Below, one piece after another: positions 42,097-50,293 of a DNA stretch of 64,000 bases. Where the stretch lies: the NCBI RefSeq assembly GCF_001029445.1, contig NZ_LDOT01000021.1, forward strand, positions 1 through 64,000. The letters are read 5' to 3'. The notes beneath the pieces were generated by a model. That model did no database searches. It saw only the letters and a program-made list of their open reading frames with translations, and was not told where the DNA came from. The first letter of the stretch is position 1, and the number at the start of each line of letters is the position of its first letter. This DNA is from Photobacterium aquae. GTDB taxonomy: Bacteria; Pseudomonadota; Gammaproteobacteria; Enterobacterales; Vibrionaceae. Both the position numbers and the translations under genes were made by a program.

Positions 42097-42510
42097 ATGA
42101 ATGGAGCAGGCGGTACAACGGGTGGCGTTGGGCAGTTCTTTATCGGTTTGATTATGATGTGCGGCGGGTTTTATCTGTTGTTTAATGCCATTTCGGTATC
42201 TTCGAGCTTTGGATTAGGATCGAGGTTATACAGTTTCTCCGTGTTGGGTTCTGGTGTGGGGATAACAGGCGGAATGATCATGATCCCGTTTATGTTCGGT
42301 ATCGGCTTGTTGTTCTTCAATGGTAGGAACATTATTGCGTGGTTGTTGACGGTGGGATCGGTTTCCGCCCTGATTATCGGTGTTATATCGTCCATTCGCT
42401 TTAGTTTCAGAACCATGACGGCGTTCGAGCTAATCATGATTTTGATTTTGGCTATCGGGGGGCTGGGGCTCTTTTTCCGTTCGCTCAAAACTATTGACGA
42501 GCGGCACTGA
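42097..42510 (+). CDS. Small glycine-rich four-helix membrane protein
   Basis: A 137-residue protein with four hydrophobic segments (VGQFFIGLIMMCGGFYLLFNAISV, GITGGMIMIPFMFGIGLLFF, IIAWLLTVGSVSALIIGVISSI, FELIMILILAIGGLGLFF). It begins with a glycine-rich MNGAGGTTGG. No family is recognised with certainty. I chose ATG 42097, preceded by AAGGA; in-frame codons further upstream give a polar extension. It stands alone and ends at a strong terminator (42549-42582). Confidence 0.75.
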   Translation: MNGAGGTTGGVGQFFIGLIMMCGGFYLLFNAISVSSSFGLGSRLYSFSVLGSGVGITGGMIMIPFMFGIGLLFFNGRNIIAWLLTVGSVSALIIGVISSIRFSFRTMTAFELIMILILAIGGLGLFFRSLKTIDERH

Positions 42511-42548
42511 TGTTGCCCTGACAAGGTGTAACCGCATTATTATTTATA

Positions 42549-42582
42549 AAATACAGCCGCTTACCAGCGGCTGTATTTTTTT
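42549..42582 (+). terminator. Rho-independent terminator
   Basis: AAATACAGCCGC pairs perfectly with GCGGCTGTATTT around TTACCA, then a T-run, 40 nt past the stop of the small membrane protein. Confidence 0.92.
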
Positions 42583-42721
42583 GTTTTTACTGAAACGTAT
42601 ATCTCGAGTCGTGAACAGCCTGCTTTACTATCATTTTTAGTGATGATTATTGGCTTTTAAGTATCATAATAAACGTTAAATTGGCGTTGTTCCCGTTTTT
42701 GAATTGCAAGAGGTTGCTACT

Positions 42722-43141
42722 ATGAGAACAACGTCAGATCGAATCCGCCATGCTATTTTCTTTGAGCTGATCGGCCTTGTTATTATTGTTTTTGGCCTGA
42801 GCCAACTTGGTTTCCAACTTGGTCATGTCGGTGCGGTTGGGGTGCTGTTTTCGGTGATCGCCACGGTGTGGAATTTTGTCTACTGCAAGTGGTTTGACGC
42901 CATGATGCCTCGCCTGTTCAAAACAACGGTGAAAACGGTTTTGCACCGGGTTCTGCAAAGCATCGGCTTTGAGGCTGGCTTGCTGGTGATTACGATTCCG
43001 GTGCTGGCCTGGGTGCTCAACGTTAGCCTGTGGCAGGCACTGTTGCTGGATTTGGGGTTGGTGGTTTTCTATCTGTTCTATTCGTACATCTATAACTGGT
43101 GTTATGACTGGGTATTTCCGGTTGCAAGGCCAGCTAAGTGA
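42722..43141 (+). CDS. PACE family efflux transporter
   Basis: A 139-residue protein with four membrane segments in two tandem bacterial transmembrane-pair domains, the arrangement of PACE (AceI-like) transporters, which export chlorhexidine, polyamines and other biocides. Each half shows the family pattern: RIRHAIFFELIGLVIIV, NFVYCKWFDAMMPR, then RVLQSIGFEAGLLVITIPV and YSYIYNWCYDWVFP. The glutamate in FFELIG corresponds to the conserved transport glutamate. I chose ATG 42722 (MRTTSDR). It ends 43 nt before a bidirectional terminator shared with nasA. Confidence 0.88.
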   Translation: MRTTSDRIRHAIFFELIGLVIIVFGLSQLGFQLGHVGAVGVLFSVIATVWNFVYCKWFDAMMPRLFKTTVKTVLHRVLQSIGFEAGLLVITIPVLAWVLNVSLWQALLLDLGLVVFYLFYSYIYNWCYDWVFPVARPAK

Positions 43142-43183
43142 GTCGGGCTGATCTCCGCCGATGAAATACGGCCTCTGTTTTAC

Positions 43184-43216
43184 AAAAAGCCAGTGCAGCC
43201 TATGCACTGGCTTTTT
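43184..43216. terminator. Bidirectional terminator shared by the PACE and nasA genes
   Basis: AAAAAGCCAGTGCA (43184-43197) pairs perfectly with TGCACTGGCTTTTT (43203-43216), with T-runs on both strands; the nasA stop is at 43220. Confidence 0.92.
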
Positions 43217-43219
43217 GTT

Positions 43220-46003
43220 TTATTCTTGGGGGATAAATGTATCTTCCAGAAGTTGTTGTAACTCGGGAAGGCAGCTGCCGCACCCTGTGCCAGCTAGGGT
43301 ACAGCGGCTGATCCCTGTCACTGAGTGAAGTTTGTGGGTGCGGATAGCGCGGGTGATGGTGTGATGGCCGACGTTTTTGCAACTGCACACGGTTCGCCCT
43401 GCCTGTATGTCAGGTGATGATCGACCGGTAAAAAGGGATTGTACCAAGGGATCATTTAGCGAACGGGTGAGCAAGGTATAAATGTAGTCTTTTTCAAGGT
43501 TCGGCTCGGCAGGGGACACCACAAAGGCTGCCTGAATGCGCAGGGCCTCAAGGTAGACTACGCGGTACTCAGTGTGGTTTTCAATCATGATGGTTTGTGT
43601 GGGGCTGTGTTGGTTTTGTGGCGAGAGTTCATCGTGATGCTCGGTTGTTTTATAGTGGGCTGTTTCATGGAAGGCGAGAAGCTGCTGAAGTTTCTGTGAT
43701 AGCCAACATGGTGCTTGCCCCGAGCTGATTCGGTACAGGTAGCCATGTGTGATGCGTTGTACCGTCCAGCTGTTGATAGCATAGCGTGCAAATCGCTCTT
43801 TAGTGATGATGCTCCGGGTTGTCAGTAGGGCCTCGCTTTTGCGTACAAGCGGGCGAATATTGATAGGGGTACATTTGAATTCGGGCTGCCCCGAGAGTGG
43901 ATCGCGGTGTGCCCCGATGAGGCTGTTGATATTGCCGAGGCTGGTAGTGCTGTCACTCCAGTGAAACGGGGCAAAGGCTTGTCCCTGCGGGGTGTCATGG
44001 CTGATTCTCACGCGTAATCGCACTTGGCCATACCGACTTGATACTTGCGCCAACTGGCCATTATCCAAGCCATATCTGGCGGTATCGAGCGGATGCAGGG
44101 TGATAAATGGCTCGCTAATGTGTTCGGATAGCCTTGGTGATAATCCGGTTCGGGTTAGGGTATGCCAGTGATCGCGGAGCCGTCCGGTGTTGAGAATGAG
44201 GGAGAATTGTCTGTTCGGTGTAGAGGCAGGCTGGTGGTGGGTGGTGGGGATAAATCGCGCTTTGCCTGACGCAGTTGCGAACCTCCCGTCTTTTAATAGC
44301 CGAGATGTTGGCTGATCGCATTGGTATACGGGCCACTGTTGGGGGAGTAATTGCTGGTATTGCGAGTGGTTCAGATTGACCAGTCCAGCAAGGTTCAGCG
44401 GGCGAGGTGTGGCAGGGGGGCGGTCAGGAGAAGATGGGAGCCTGCCGTTATGATGTCCTGCTTCACGGCCAAGAGTTGTCATTGTGGCATATTCGCTAAA
44501 GATTTCGCCTTCGTGGCGGTAGTTGAAGGCTTCTGCATATCCCATTCTTTTGGCGACTTCACAGATCATCCACCAGTCTGGTTTTGCTTCCCCCGGGGAG
44601 GGCAATATTCGCCGTTGGCGAGAGATCCGCCGCTCTGAATTGGTCACCGTGCCGGATTTTTCGCTCCATCCCTGCGCGGGCAGTGCGACATTAGCGTGGC
44701 GTAAGGTATCGGTTTTCGCCATGCAGTCAGACACGACGACAAAAGGACAGTTTTCGAGGATTTTATTGATTTTTCGACTCACTGGGAGGGTAACAGCTGG
44801 GTTGGTGGCCATGATCCAAATGGCTTTGATGGTGCCTTTTTCTATCGCATCAAACATATCGATGGCTTTGAGCCCCGGAGTATCGGCTAACTTGTTTGTA
44901 TGCCAGAATTGACTGATCAGCTGGTGGTGGTGCGGATTGTCAAAGGTCATGTGTGCGGCCAGCATGGTCGCTAATCCTCCGACCTCTCTGCCCCCCATGG
45001 CATTGGGTTGGCCGGTGACGGAAAACGGACCGCTGCCGGGTTGGCCAATACGGCCGGTGGCCAGATGGCAGTTGATGATGCTGTTGACTTTGTCTGTACC
45101 GGATGACGATTGATTGATGCCTTGGGAGTAAACGGTCACGGTACGCGGGTGGCGGGCAAACAGGCGGTAAAATGCTTCAATGTCCGAGATAGCGAGCCCT
45201 GTTGCGGCGGCTATCGTATAGAGGTTAGCAAAATCGGATGCAGTGGCGAGAGCTTGGCAAAAACCTTCGGTATGCTCGGTGATGTAACGGTCGTTGAGAT
45301 GCTGGTGTTTGTTGAGGTACGCCAGCAGGCCGTTGAATAGGGCGATATCGCTACCCGGTTTGAGTGGCAGGTGCAGATCCGCAATATCACAGCTGGCTGT
45401 CTTTCTCGGATCAATCACCACCACCTTGGTATTGCGTGTTGCTTGTGCGGCGCGTAGCCGCTGGAAGAGTACTGGATGACACCACGCCAAGTTTGATCCC
45501 GTCAGAACCACCAGATCCGCCAGCTCAATATCTTCATAGCACCCCGGAACCAGATCTGCACCGAAGGCCCGTTGATGGCCAGCCACGCTTGATGACATGC
45601 ACAAGCGAGAATTTGTGTCGATATTGCCGGTGCCGATAAACCCTTTCATTAGCTTGTTGGCAACATAGTAATCTTCAATGAGCAGCTGGCCAGAGACATA
45701 AAATGCCACCGCCTGTTTGCCGTGCCGCCGAATGACTTCGGAAAATTGATTGGCGACATGGTCAAGCGCCTGATCCCAAGATGCGGGTTCACCCTCTATA
45801 GAGGGACGTAACAAACGCCCCTGTGCCCCGACGGTTTCACCGAGCGCCAGCCCTTTTGAGCAGAGCTTGCCGTAGTTGGCGGGGTGTGATTGATCGCCAC
45901 GAATATCCAATGCGCCCTTTGCGTTGGGTTTGGCCTCTACCCCACAACCCACCCCGCAATAGGGGCAGGTTGTCTTGATCCATCCGTTTGTCTTTTTATC
46001 CAT
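43220..46003 (-). CDS. nasA: Assimilatory nitrate reductase catalytic subunit
   Basis: Reduces nitrate to nitrite in the cytoplasm for nitrogen assimilation. 927 residues: N-terminal [4Fe-4S] motif (CPYCGVGCGVEAK, later LCSKG), the molybdopterin oxidoreductase body (YVSGQLLIEDYYVANKLMKG, GSNLAWCHPVLFQRL, GQPNAMGGREVGG), the molydopterin-dinucleotide-binding domain (FSLILNTGRLRDHWHTLTRTG, LHPLDTARYGL) and an extra C-terminal BFD-like [2Fe-2S] domain (TVCSCKNVGHHTITRAI and GTGCGSCLPEL). The BFD domain is found in Klebsiella-type NasA. I chose ATG 46003 with GAGGAG upstream. It is transcribed away from cobA-nirBD from what looks like a sigma-54 promoter. Confidence 0.96.
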   Translation of the reverse strand: MDKKTNGWIKTTCPYCGVGCGVEAKPNAKGALDIRGDQSHPANYGKLCSKGLALGETVGAQGRLLRPSIEGEPASWDQALDHVANQFSEVIRRHGKQAVAFYVSGQLLIEDYYVANKLMKGFIGTGNIDTNSRLCMSSSVAGHQRAFGADLVPGCYEDIELADLVVLTGSNLAWCHPVLFQRLRAAQATRNTKVVVIDPRKTASCDIADLHLPLKPGSDIALFNGLLAYLNKHQHLNDRYITEHTEGFCQALATASDFANLYTIAAATGLAISDIEAFYRLFARHPRTVTVYSQGINQSSSGTDKVNSIINCHLATGRIGQPGSGPFSVTGQPNAMGGREVGGLATMLAAHMTFDNPHHHQLISQFWHTNKLADTPGLKAIDMFDAIEKGTIKAIWIMATNPAVTLPVSRKINKILENCPFVVVSDCMAKTDTLRHANVALPAQGWSEKSGTVTNSERRISRQRRILPSPGEAKPDWWMICEVAKRMGYAEAFNYRHEGEIFSEYATMTTLGREAGHHNGRLPSSPDRPPATPRPLNLAGLVNLNHSQYQQLLPQQWPVYQCDQPTSRLLKDGRFATASGKARFIPTTHHQPASTPNRQFSLILNTGRLRDHWHTLTRTGLSPRLSEHISEPFITLHPLDTARYGLDNGQLAQVSSRYGQVRLRVRISHDTPQGQAFAPFHWSDSTTSLGNINSLIGAHRDPLSGQPEFKCTPINIRPLVRKSEALLTTRSIITKERFARYAINSWTVQRITHGYLYRISSGQAPCWLSQKLQQLLAFHETAHYKTTEHHDELSPQNQHSPTQTIMIENHTEYRVVYLEALRIQAAFVVSPAEPNLEKDYIYTLLTRSLNDPLVQSLFTGRSSPDIQAGRTVCSCKNVGHHTITRAIRTHKLHSVTGISRCTLAGTGCGSCLPELQQLLEDTFIPQE

Positions 46004-46031
46004 GACATTCTCCTCATCCAATGCTTAGCAC

Positions 46032-46047
46032 AGCAATAACCGCGCCA
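46032..46047 (-). promoter_or_regulatory. Sigma-54 promoter of nasA
   Basis: On the minus strand TGGCGC-GGTTA-TTGCT (46047 to 46032) matches the -24/-12 consensus TGGCAC-N5-TTGCW with one change and keeps the invariant GG and GC at correct spacing. Transcription would start near 46021, leaving a leader of about 18 nt. Confidence 0.7.
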
Positions 46048-46170
46048 ATAGTGGTGGGGAGAGTAGGCGGTGCGTCTTTCTATCGATAAATGTATTGATG
46101 GCGGTAGGTTCTGGTTTCTAGCGGGCGGCCTATTCCTAAGAATCGCATCGTTCTGACTCGGGGCTAGATT

Positions 46171-46210
46171 GGTGCAAATGCCCCTTCGTTGCACGTCATG
46201 GGTGCAGATG
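46171..46210. promoter_or_regulatory. NtrC-type upstream activating site
   Basis: TGCAC-N7-GTGCA at 46190-46206 is an exact match to the NtrC binding consensus (as at E. coli glnA). A second half-site, GGTGCAAATG at 46171-46180, is an almost exact direct repeat of GGTGCAGATG at 46201-46210, 30 bp apart (three helical turns). The site is roughly 120-165 bp from each of the two sigma-54 promoters. Confidence 0.75.
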
Positions 46211-46316
46211 GTGAGGCTAACCGGGGGGCTGGGGAGAGGTTATAAGCGTACGGATTAATTTAAAAGTGATTGCTTAACAATTGGTTACCTGATTATGAAT
46301 GTGCAGCTGTTGGGGA

Positions 46317-46332
46317 TGGCACTGTCTTTGCT
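46317..46332 (+). promoter_or_regulatory. Sigma-54 promoter of the cobA-nirBD operon
   Basis: TGGCAC-TGTCT-TTGCT is a full match to the sigma-54 -24/-12 consensus. The predicted start is near 46344, about 60 nt before the cobA ATG. Confidence 0.82.
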
Positions 46333-46404
46333 GTGGCTCAGTGTAGTAACTAATGACTAACCGGTCAGTAAGTGGGTTAACACGGACAGTAGCAAGGGGA
46401 AGCC

Positions 46405-47313
46405 ATGACGCACAATGGAACGCTAGTTGATGAAGCGCGAATACATCAGGAAATTGAAGAGCAGGAGCTTCTTGGGTGTGGTGTTGCCTTTGATGAAGCG
46501 CTGGTGGCTTATGAGGTTAGTGCAGACGTGCGTACGCTGGCGATGAAGCGAGGTTGCGTTGATTTGGTGGGGGCCGGCCCCGGTGATCCTATGTTGTTAA
46601 CGCTTAAGGCGCTGCAGTCTATCGAGCTGGCCGAGGTGATTGTCTATGACAAGCTGGTTAGCGAGGCTATCCGAGAGCGATTTCCGGCGCAGGCAGAATT
46701 AGTTTACGTGGGCAAAGCCAAAGGGCAGCACAGTTTGAGTCAGGATGAGATTAATCGCTTGCTGGTCAAATTGGCGCTCCAAGGCAAGAGGGTATGTCGG
46801 CTAAAAGGCGGGGATGCGTTCATTTTTGGCCGGGGGAGCGAGGAAATACTGGTTCTGAAAAAGTTTGGGATCCCCGTCTCGCTGGTTCCCGGGATCACTG
46901 CGGCCACGGGATGTGGTGCCTATGCCGGTATCCCCATGACCCATCGTGGCGTGTCACAAGGATGCACGTTTGTGACGGCCCATACCGAAAAAGATTCGCC
47001 TATTAATTGGCAGGCTCTGGTGCAGTTATCCCATACGTTGGTGTTCTATATGGGGGTGAGCAAGGCCGATGAGATTGCCCAGCAGTTGCTTGCTGCGGGG
47101 GCAAAGGCAGAGATGCCGGTGGCGGTGATTGAAAATGGTTGTTGCCCGGAGCAGCGCACCTTCACCGGGACATTGGTCAATTTAGCGAGCTTGGTGAGCG
47201 GTAATCAGGTTGAGGCTCCCGCTCTTATTGTGATTGGTGAGGTTGTGGCGTTATCAGAGCAGCTGCAATGGGTGGTGTCAATGGCCGAAACACAAGAGTA
47301 CCTGCCAGCGTAA
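46405..47313 (+). CDS. cobA: Uroporphyrinogen-III C-methyltransferase
   Basis: SAM-dependent methylase that converts uroporphyrinogen III to precorrin-2, the branch point to siroheme, the cofactor of the nitrite reductase encoded next. 302 residues. Motifs: VDLVGAGPGDPMLLTLKAL at the N-terminus of the methylase domain (SAM loop GAGPGDP, about 56-62), VYVGKAKGQHSLSQDEIN, RLKGGDAFIFGRGSEE, VPGITAATGCGAYAGIPMTHRG and FYMGVSKA. The first 45 residues are an extension not needed by the fold. AGGGGAA precedes ATG 46405. It is first in the sigma-54-driven operon and lies 13 nt before nirB. The CysG dehydrogenase/chelatase domain is absent here and must be encoded elsewhere. Confidence 0.95.
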   Translation: MTHNGTLVDEARIHQEIEEQELLGCGVAFDEALVAYEVSADVRTLAMKRGCVDLVGAGPGDPMLLTLKALQSIELAEVIVYDKLVSEAIRERFPAQAELVYVGKAKGQHSLSQDEINRLLVKLALQGKRVCRLKGGDAFIFGRGSEEILVLKKFGIPVSLVPGITAATGCGAYAGIPMTHRGVSQGCTFVTAHTEKDSPINWQALVQLSHTLVFYMGVSKADEIAQQLLAAGAKAEMPVAVIENGCCPEQRTFTGTLVNLASLVSGNQVEAPALIVIGEVVALSEQLQWVVSMAETQEYLPA

Positions 47314-47326
47314 CGAGGAAGGGAGC

Positions 47327-49921
47327 ATGAAAAAACAGCGAATCGTTGTGGTCGGCAATGGCATGGTGGGCCACAAGTTTATCGAAGACATGCTGGCCCA
47401 AGAGGGGGCTAGTGAGTTTGAAATTATAACGTTCAGCGAAGAGCCGAGACTCGCGTATGACCGGGTTCAGCTCAGCCATTACTTCAGCGGTAAAACAGCC
47501 GGTGAGTTAGCGCTAACAGACGAGCAGCGCTACCAGCAGCAGGGGATCCGTTATGTGTTGGGGGAGGCGGTGACTGACATCGACCATCGGCATAAAAGGG
47601 TGATTACAGCCTCAGGGTTACAAGAGGGCTATGACACGCTGGTTCTGGCCACGGGCTCTTTTCCCTTTGTTCCGCCTATCCCCGGTAACGACCAGCAATA
47701 TTGCCATGTGTACCGCACTATCGAGGATCTTGAAGCGATTGAGGCATCCGGGAGCGAAAGTGACGTCGGGGTTGTGGTCGGTGGGGGGCTGTTGGGATTG
47801 GAAGCGGCGAATGCACTTAAATCGATGGGGTTGGCGACGCATGTGGTGGAGTTTGCCCCCCAGTTGATGGCGGTACAACTCGATAGCGGCGGCGGGGAGT
47901 TGCTCCGGCAGAAAATAGAAGCGTTGGGGGTCCATGTACATACCGGCAAGGCGACCACAGAGATTGTGGCTGGTGAGCATTGTCGTTATCGGATGAATTT
48001 TTCTGATGGGGCGTTTCTTGAGACCGACATGATTATTTTTTCTGCCGGGATCAGGCCGCAAGATTCGCTGGCTCGTCAAAGCGGCATTGAGGTCGGCCCT
48101 CGTGGCGGCATCGTGATTGATGATTTTTGCCAAACCAGTATCCCTGATATCTATGCCATTGGTGAGTGCGCCTTATGGCAGGAGAGGATTTTTGGTTTGG
48201 TTGCCCCCGGTTATCAGATGGCGAAAGTCGTGGCCAGTAATCTTGCGCTTGCCAAAACGTCTCAAGCCCCGGTTGAGCCTGAATCGCTCCGGAGGTTTAG
48301 CGGAGCCGACATGAGTACCAAGCTCAAGCTGCTTGGGGTGGATGTTGCCAGTATCGGTGATGTGAACGGTGGCGATGATAATGCGCAGTCCTATACCTAC
48401 AGCGATGGTATTGAGCAAGTCTACAAACGGCTGATCCTCTCACCGGATGGCGACAAGGTGGTGGGGGCGGTACTGGTCGGTGATGTCGAAAGTTACAGTA
48501 CATTATTACAGACCAAGCTCAACGATTTGCCTTTACCTGACAACCCTGCCGTTTTGATTTTACCCCAGTTAGCCAGTGATGATACAGAGAGTCGCAATGA
48601 TGCGGGTACGGGTATTGATGCGCTGCCTGATACCGCGCCAATTTGTTCGTGCTATGACGTTACCAAGGGCGATATTCGGCAAGCGGTAGCGGCAGGATGT
48701 TCGGATATGGCGGCATTGAAATCGGCCACCAAGGCGTCGACCGGCTGTGGCGGTTGTGCGGCGCTGGCAAAGCAGGTGATGGATGCCGAGCTTGTCGCTT
48801 TGGGGGCGGAGGTGAACGATCACTTGTGCGAGCACTTTGCTTTTTCCCGCCGAGAGCTGGCCGATATTGTGCGAATAAAGCGGATCAAGACATTCGATGA
48901 TTTGATTTCCAGCCATGGCAACGGTCTGGGCTGCGATGTGTGCAAGCCTGCGGTTGGTTCGATACTGGCATCGTTTTGGAACGATTATGTGCTGGAAGAC
49001 CGGCACATGGAACTGCAGGACACCAATGATATTTATCTTGGCAATATGCAAAAAGACGGGACGTATTCGGTTGTCCCTCGTATTCCCGGTGGAGAGATCA
49101 CCCCGGATAAGTTGATTGTGTTGGGTGAGGTGGCCAAGCAGTTTGATCTGTACACCAAGATCACCGGTGGCCAGCGGGTGGATTTGTTCGGGGCCCAGTT
49201 GCACCAGCTGCCGCAGATTTGGCAGCGGCTGGTGGCGGCGGGCTTTGAAACCGGCCATGCCTATGGCAAGTCGGTGCGCACGGTGAAGTCGTGCGTTGGC
49301 AGTACGTGGTGCCGCTATGGTGTAAAAGACAGCGTTGGGTTCGCGATTGATTTGGAAAATCGCTACAAGGGGCTGCGTGCGCCACATAAGTTGAAATTTG
49401 CCGTATCGGGCTGTACTCGGGAATGTGCGGAAGCCCAGTCGAAAGACATCGGGGTAATAGCCACCGAGAACGGTTGGAATCTGTACGTGTGTGGCAATGG
49501 GGGGATGCGTCCGCGCCATGCCGATTTGTTTGCCTCGGATCTGGATGGTCCGACCCTGATTACCTATGTGGATCGGTTGTTGATGTTTTATATCCGTACT
49601 GCCGATCGTTTGCAGCGTACCTCGGTGTGGCTGGAAAACTTGGAGGGAGGGCTGGGATACCTCAAACAGGTCGTGATTGATGACACGTTAGGGATTGCCG
49701 CCGAGCTGGAAGCGGATATGGCCGAGACATTAGGCCGCTATCAATGTGAATGGAAAACAACCTTGGAATCGCCGGAGAAACTCAGACGTTTCAGACATTT
49801 TCTGAACAGCGATCAAGGGGATGACAAATTAGCCTATGTTATAGAGCGCGGCCAGCGACGTCCGTTGTCTGCGTCTGAACGGCATATTGATATTGTAGAT
49901 GTTACCGGGGAGGGGCGGTGA
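47327..49921 (+). CDS. nirB: NAD(P)H-dependent nitrite reductase, large subunit
   Basis: Reduces nitrite to ammonium in the cytoplasm using NAD(P)H, FAD, Fe-S and siroheme. 864 residues: FAD/NAD-binding halves (RIVVVGNGMVGHKFIEDML, VVGGGLLGLEAANALKSMG, IYAIGECALW), a BFD-like [2Fe-2S] domain (CSCYDVTKGDIRQAV, STGCGGCAAL, about 455-505), a ferredoxin-like linker and the siroheme/[4Fe-4S] domain with CxxxxxC in SCVGSTWCRYG and CTRECAEAQ with CGNGG. I chose ATG 47327 (MKKQRIVVVG) with AGGAAGGGA upstream; an earlier in-frame codon lies within cobA. It overlaps nirD at its stop codon. Confidence 0.97.
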   Translation: MKKQRIVVVGNGMVGHKFIEDMLAQEGASEFEIITFSEEPRLAYDRVQLSHYFSGKTAGELALTDEQRYQQQGIRYVLGEAVTDIDHRHKRVITASGLQEGYDTLVLATGSFPFVPPIPGNDQQYCHVYRTIEDLEAIEASGSESDVGVVVGGGLLGLEAANALKSMGLATHVVEFAPQLMAVQLDSGGGELLRQKIEALGVHVHTGKATTEIVAGEHCRYRMNFSDGAFLETDMIIFSAGIRPQDSLARQSGIEVGPRGGIVIDDFCQTSIPDIYAIGECALWQERIFGLVAPGYQMAKVVASNLALAKTSQAPVEPESLRRFSGADMSTKLKLLGVDVASIGDVNGGDDNAQSYTYSDGIEQVYKRLILSPDGDKVVGAVLVGDVESYSTLLQTKLNDLPLPDNPAVLILPQLASDDTESRNDAGTGIDALPDTAPICSCYDVTKGDIRQAVAAGCSDMAALKSATKASTGCGGCAALAKQVMDAELVALGAEVNDHLCEHFAFSRRELADIVRIKRIKTFDDLISSHGNGLGCDVCKPAVGSILASFWNDYVLEDRHMELQDTNDIYLGNMQKDGTYSVVPRIPGGEITPDKLIVLGEVAKQFDLYTKITGGQRVDLFGAQLHQLPQIWQRLVAAGFETGHAYGKSVRTVKSCVGSTWCRYGVKDSVGFAIDLENRYKGLRAPHKLKFAVSGCTRECAEAQSKDIGVIATENGWNLYVCGNGGMRPRHADLFASDLDGPTLITYVDRLLMFYIRTADRLQRTSVWLENLEGGLGYLKQVVIDDTLGIAAELEADMAETLGRYQCEWKTTLESPEKLRRFRHFLNSDQGDDKLAYVIERGQRRPLSASERHIDIVDVTGEGR

Positions 49922-50283
49922 TGAGAGCTTTATATCCGGATCCAAACCAGTGGCAGACGGTGTGCCAGAAAGAAGATCTGATTGGCCATACCGGGATCTG
50001 CGTATTAGTCGCACAGCAGCAGGTCGCGGTGTTTTTCTGTGCCCGAACAGACACGCTCTATGCCGTGGGCAATTATGACCCTATTGGCGGTGCCAATGTG
50101 ATATCGCGGGGGATTATAGGCTCTATCGGTGACGAGAGGGTGGTTGCATCACCTCTGTATAAACAGCATTTCAACCTGCAAACAGGTCAATGTTTGGAGC
50201 AGCCGGATGTGTGCCTGCAAACGTACCCTGTACGGTGTCATCAGGGTGAAATTCAGATTGCATTTGATGTAGAAGCGAAATAA
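49921..50283 (+). CDS. nirD: Nitrite reductase small subunit
   Basis: A 120-residue Rieske-like-fold subunit of the nitrite reductase. It has the family pattern QVAVFFCARTDTLYAVGNYDPIGGANVISRGIIGS and a closing VRCHQGEIQIAF, but lacks the Cys/His ligands of true Rieske proteins, as is normal for NirD. The nirB stop overlaps the start (GTGATGA), so a GTG at 49918 is the alternative start; both are behind a GGAGGGG ribosome binding site. Translational coupling with nirB is evident. Confidence 0.93.
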   Translation: MRALYPDPNQWQTVCQKEDLIGHTGICVLVAQQQVAVFFCARTDTLYAVGNYDPIGGANVISRGIIGSIGDERVVASPLYKQHFNLQTGQCLEQPDVCLQTYPVRCHQGEIQIAFDVEAK

Positions 50284-50293
50284 GGAAAAGCGG

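Noticed and set aside
48569-49519. A 316-codon minus-strand frame inside nirB
   Set aside because: It is antisense to the conserved nitrite reductase and its product is low-complexity, rich in Arg, His and Gln.
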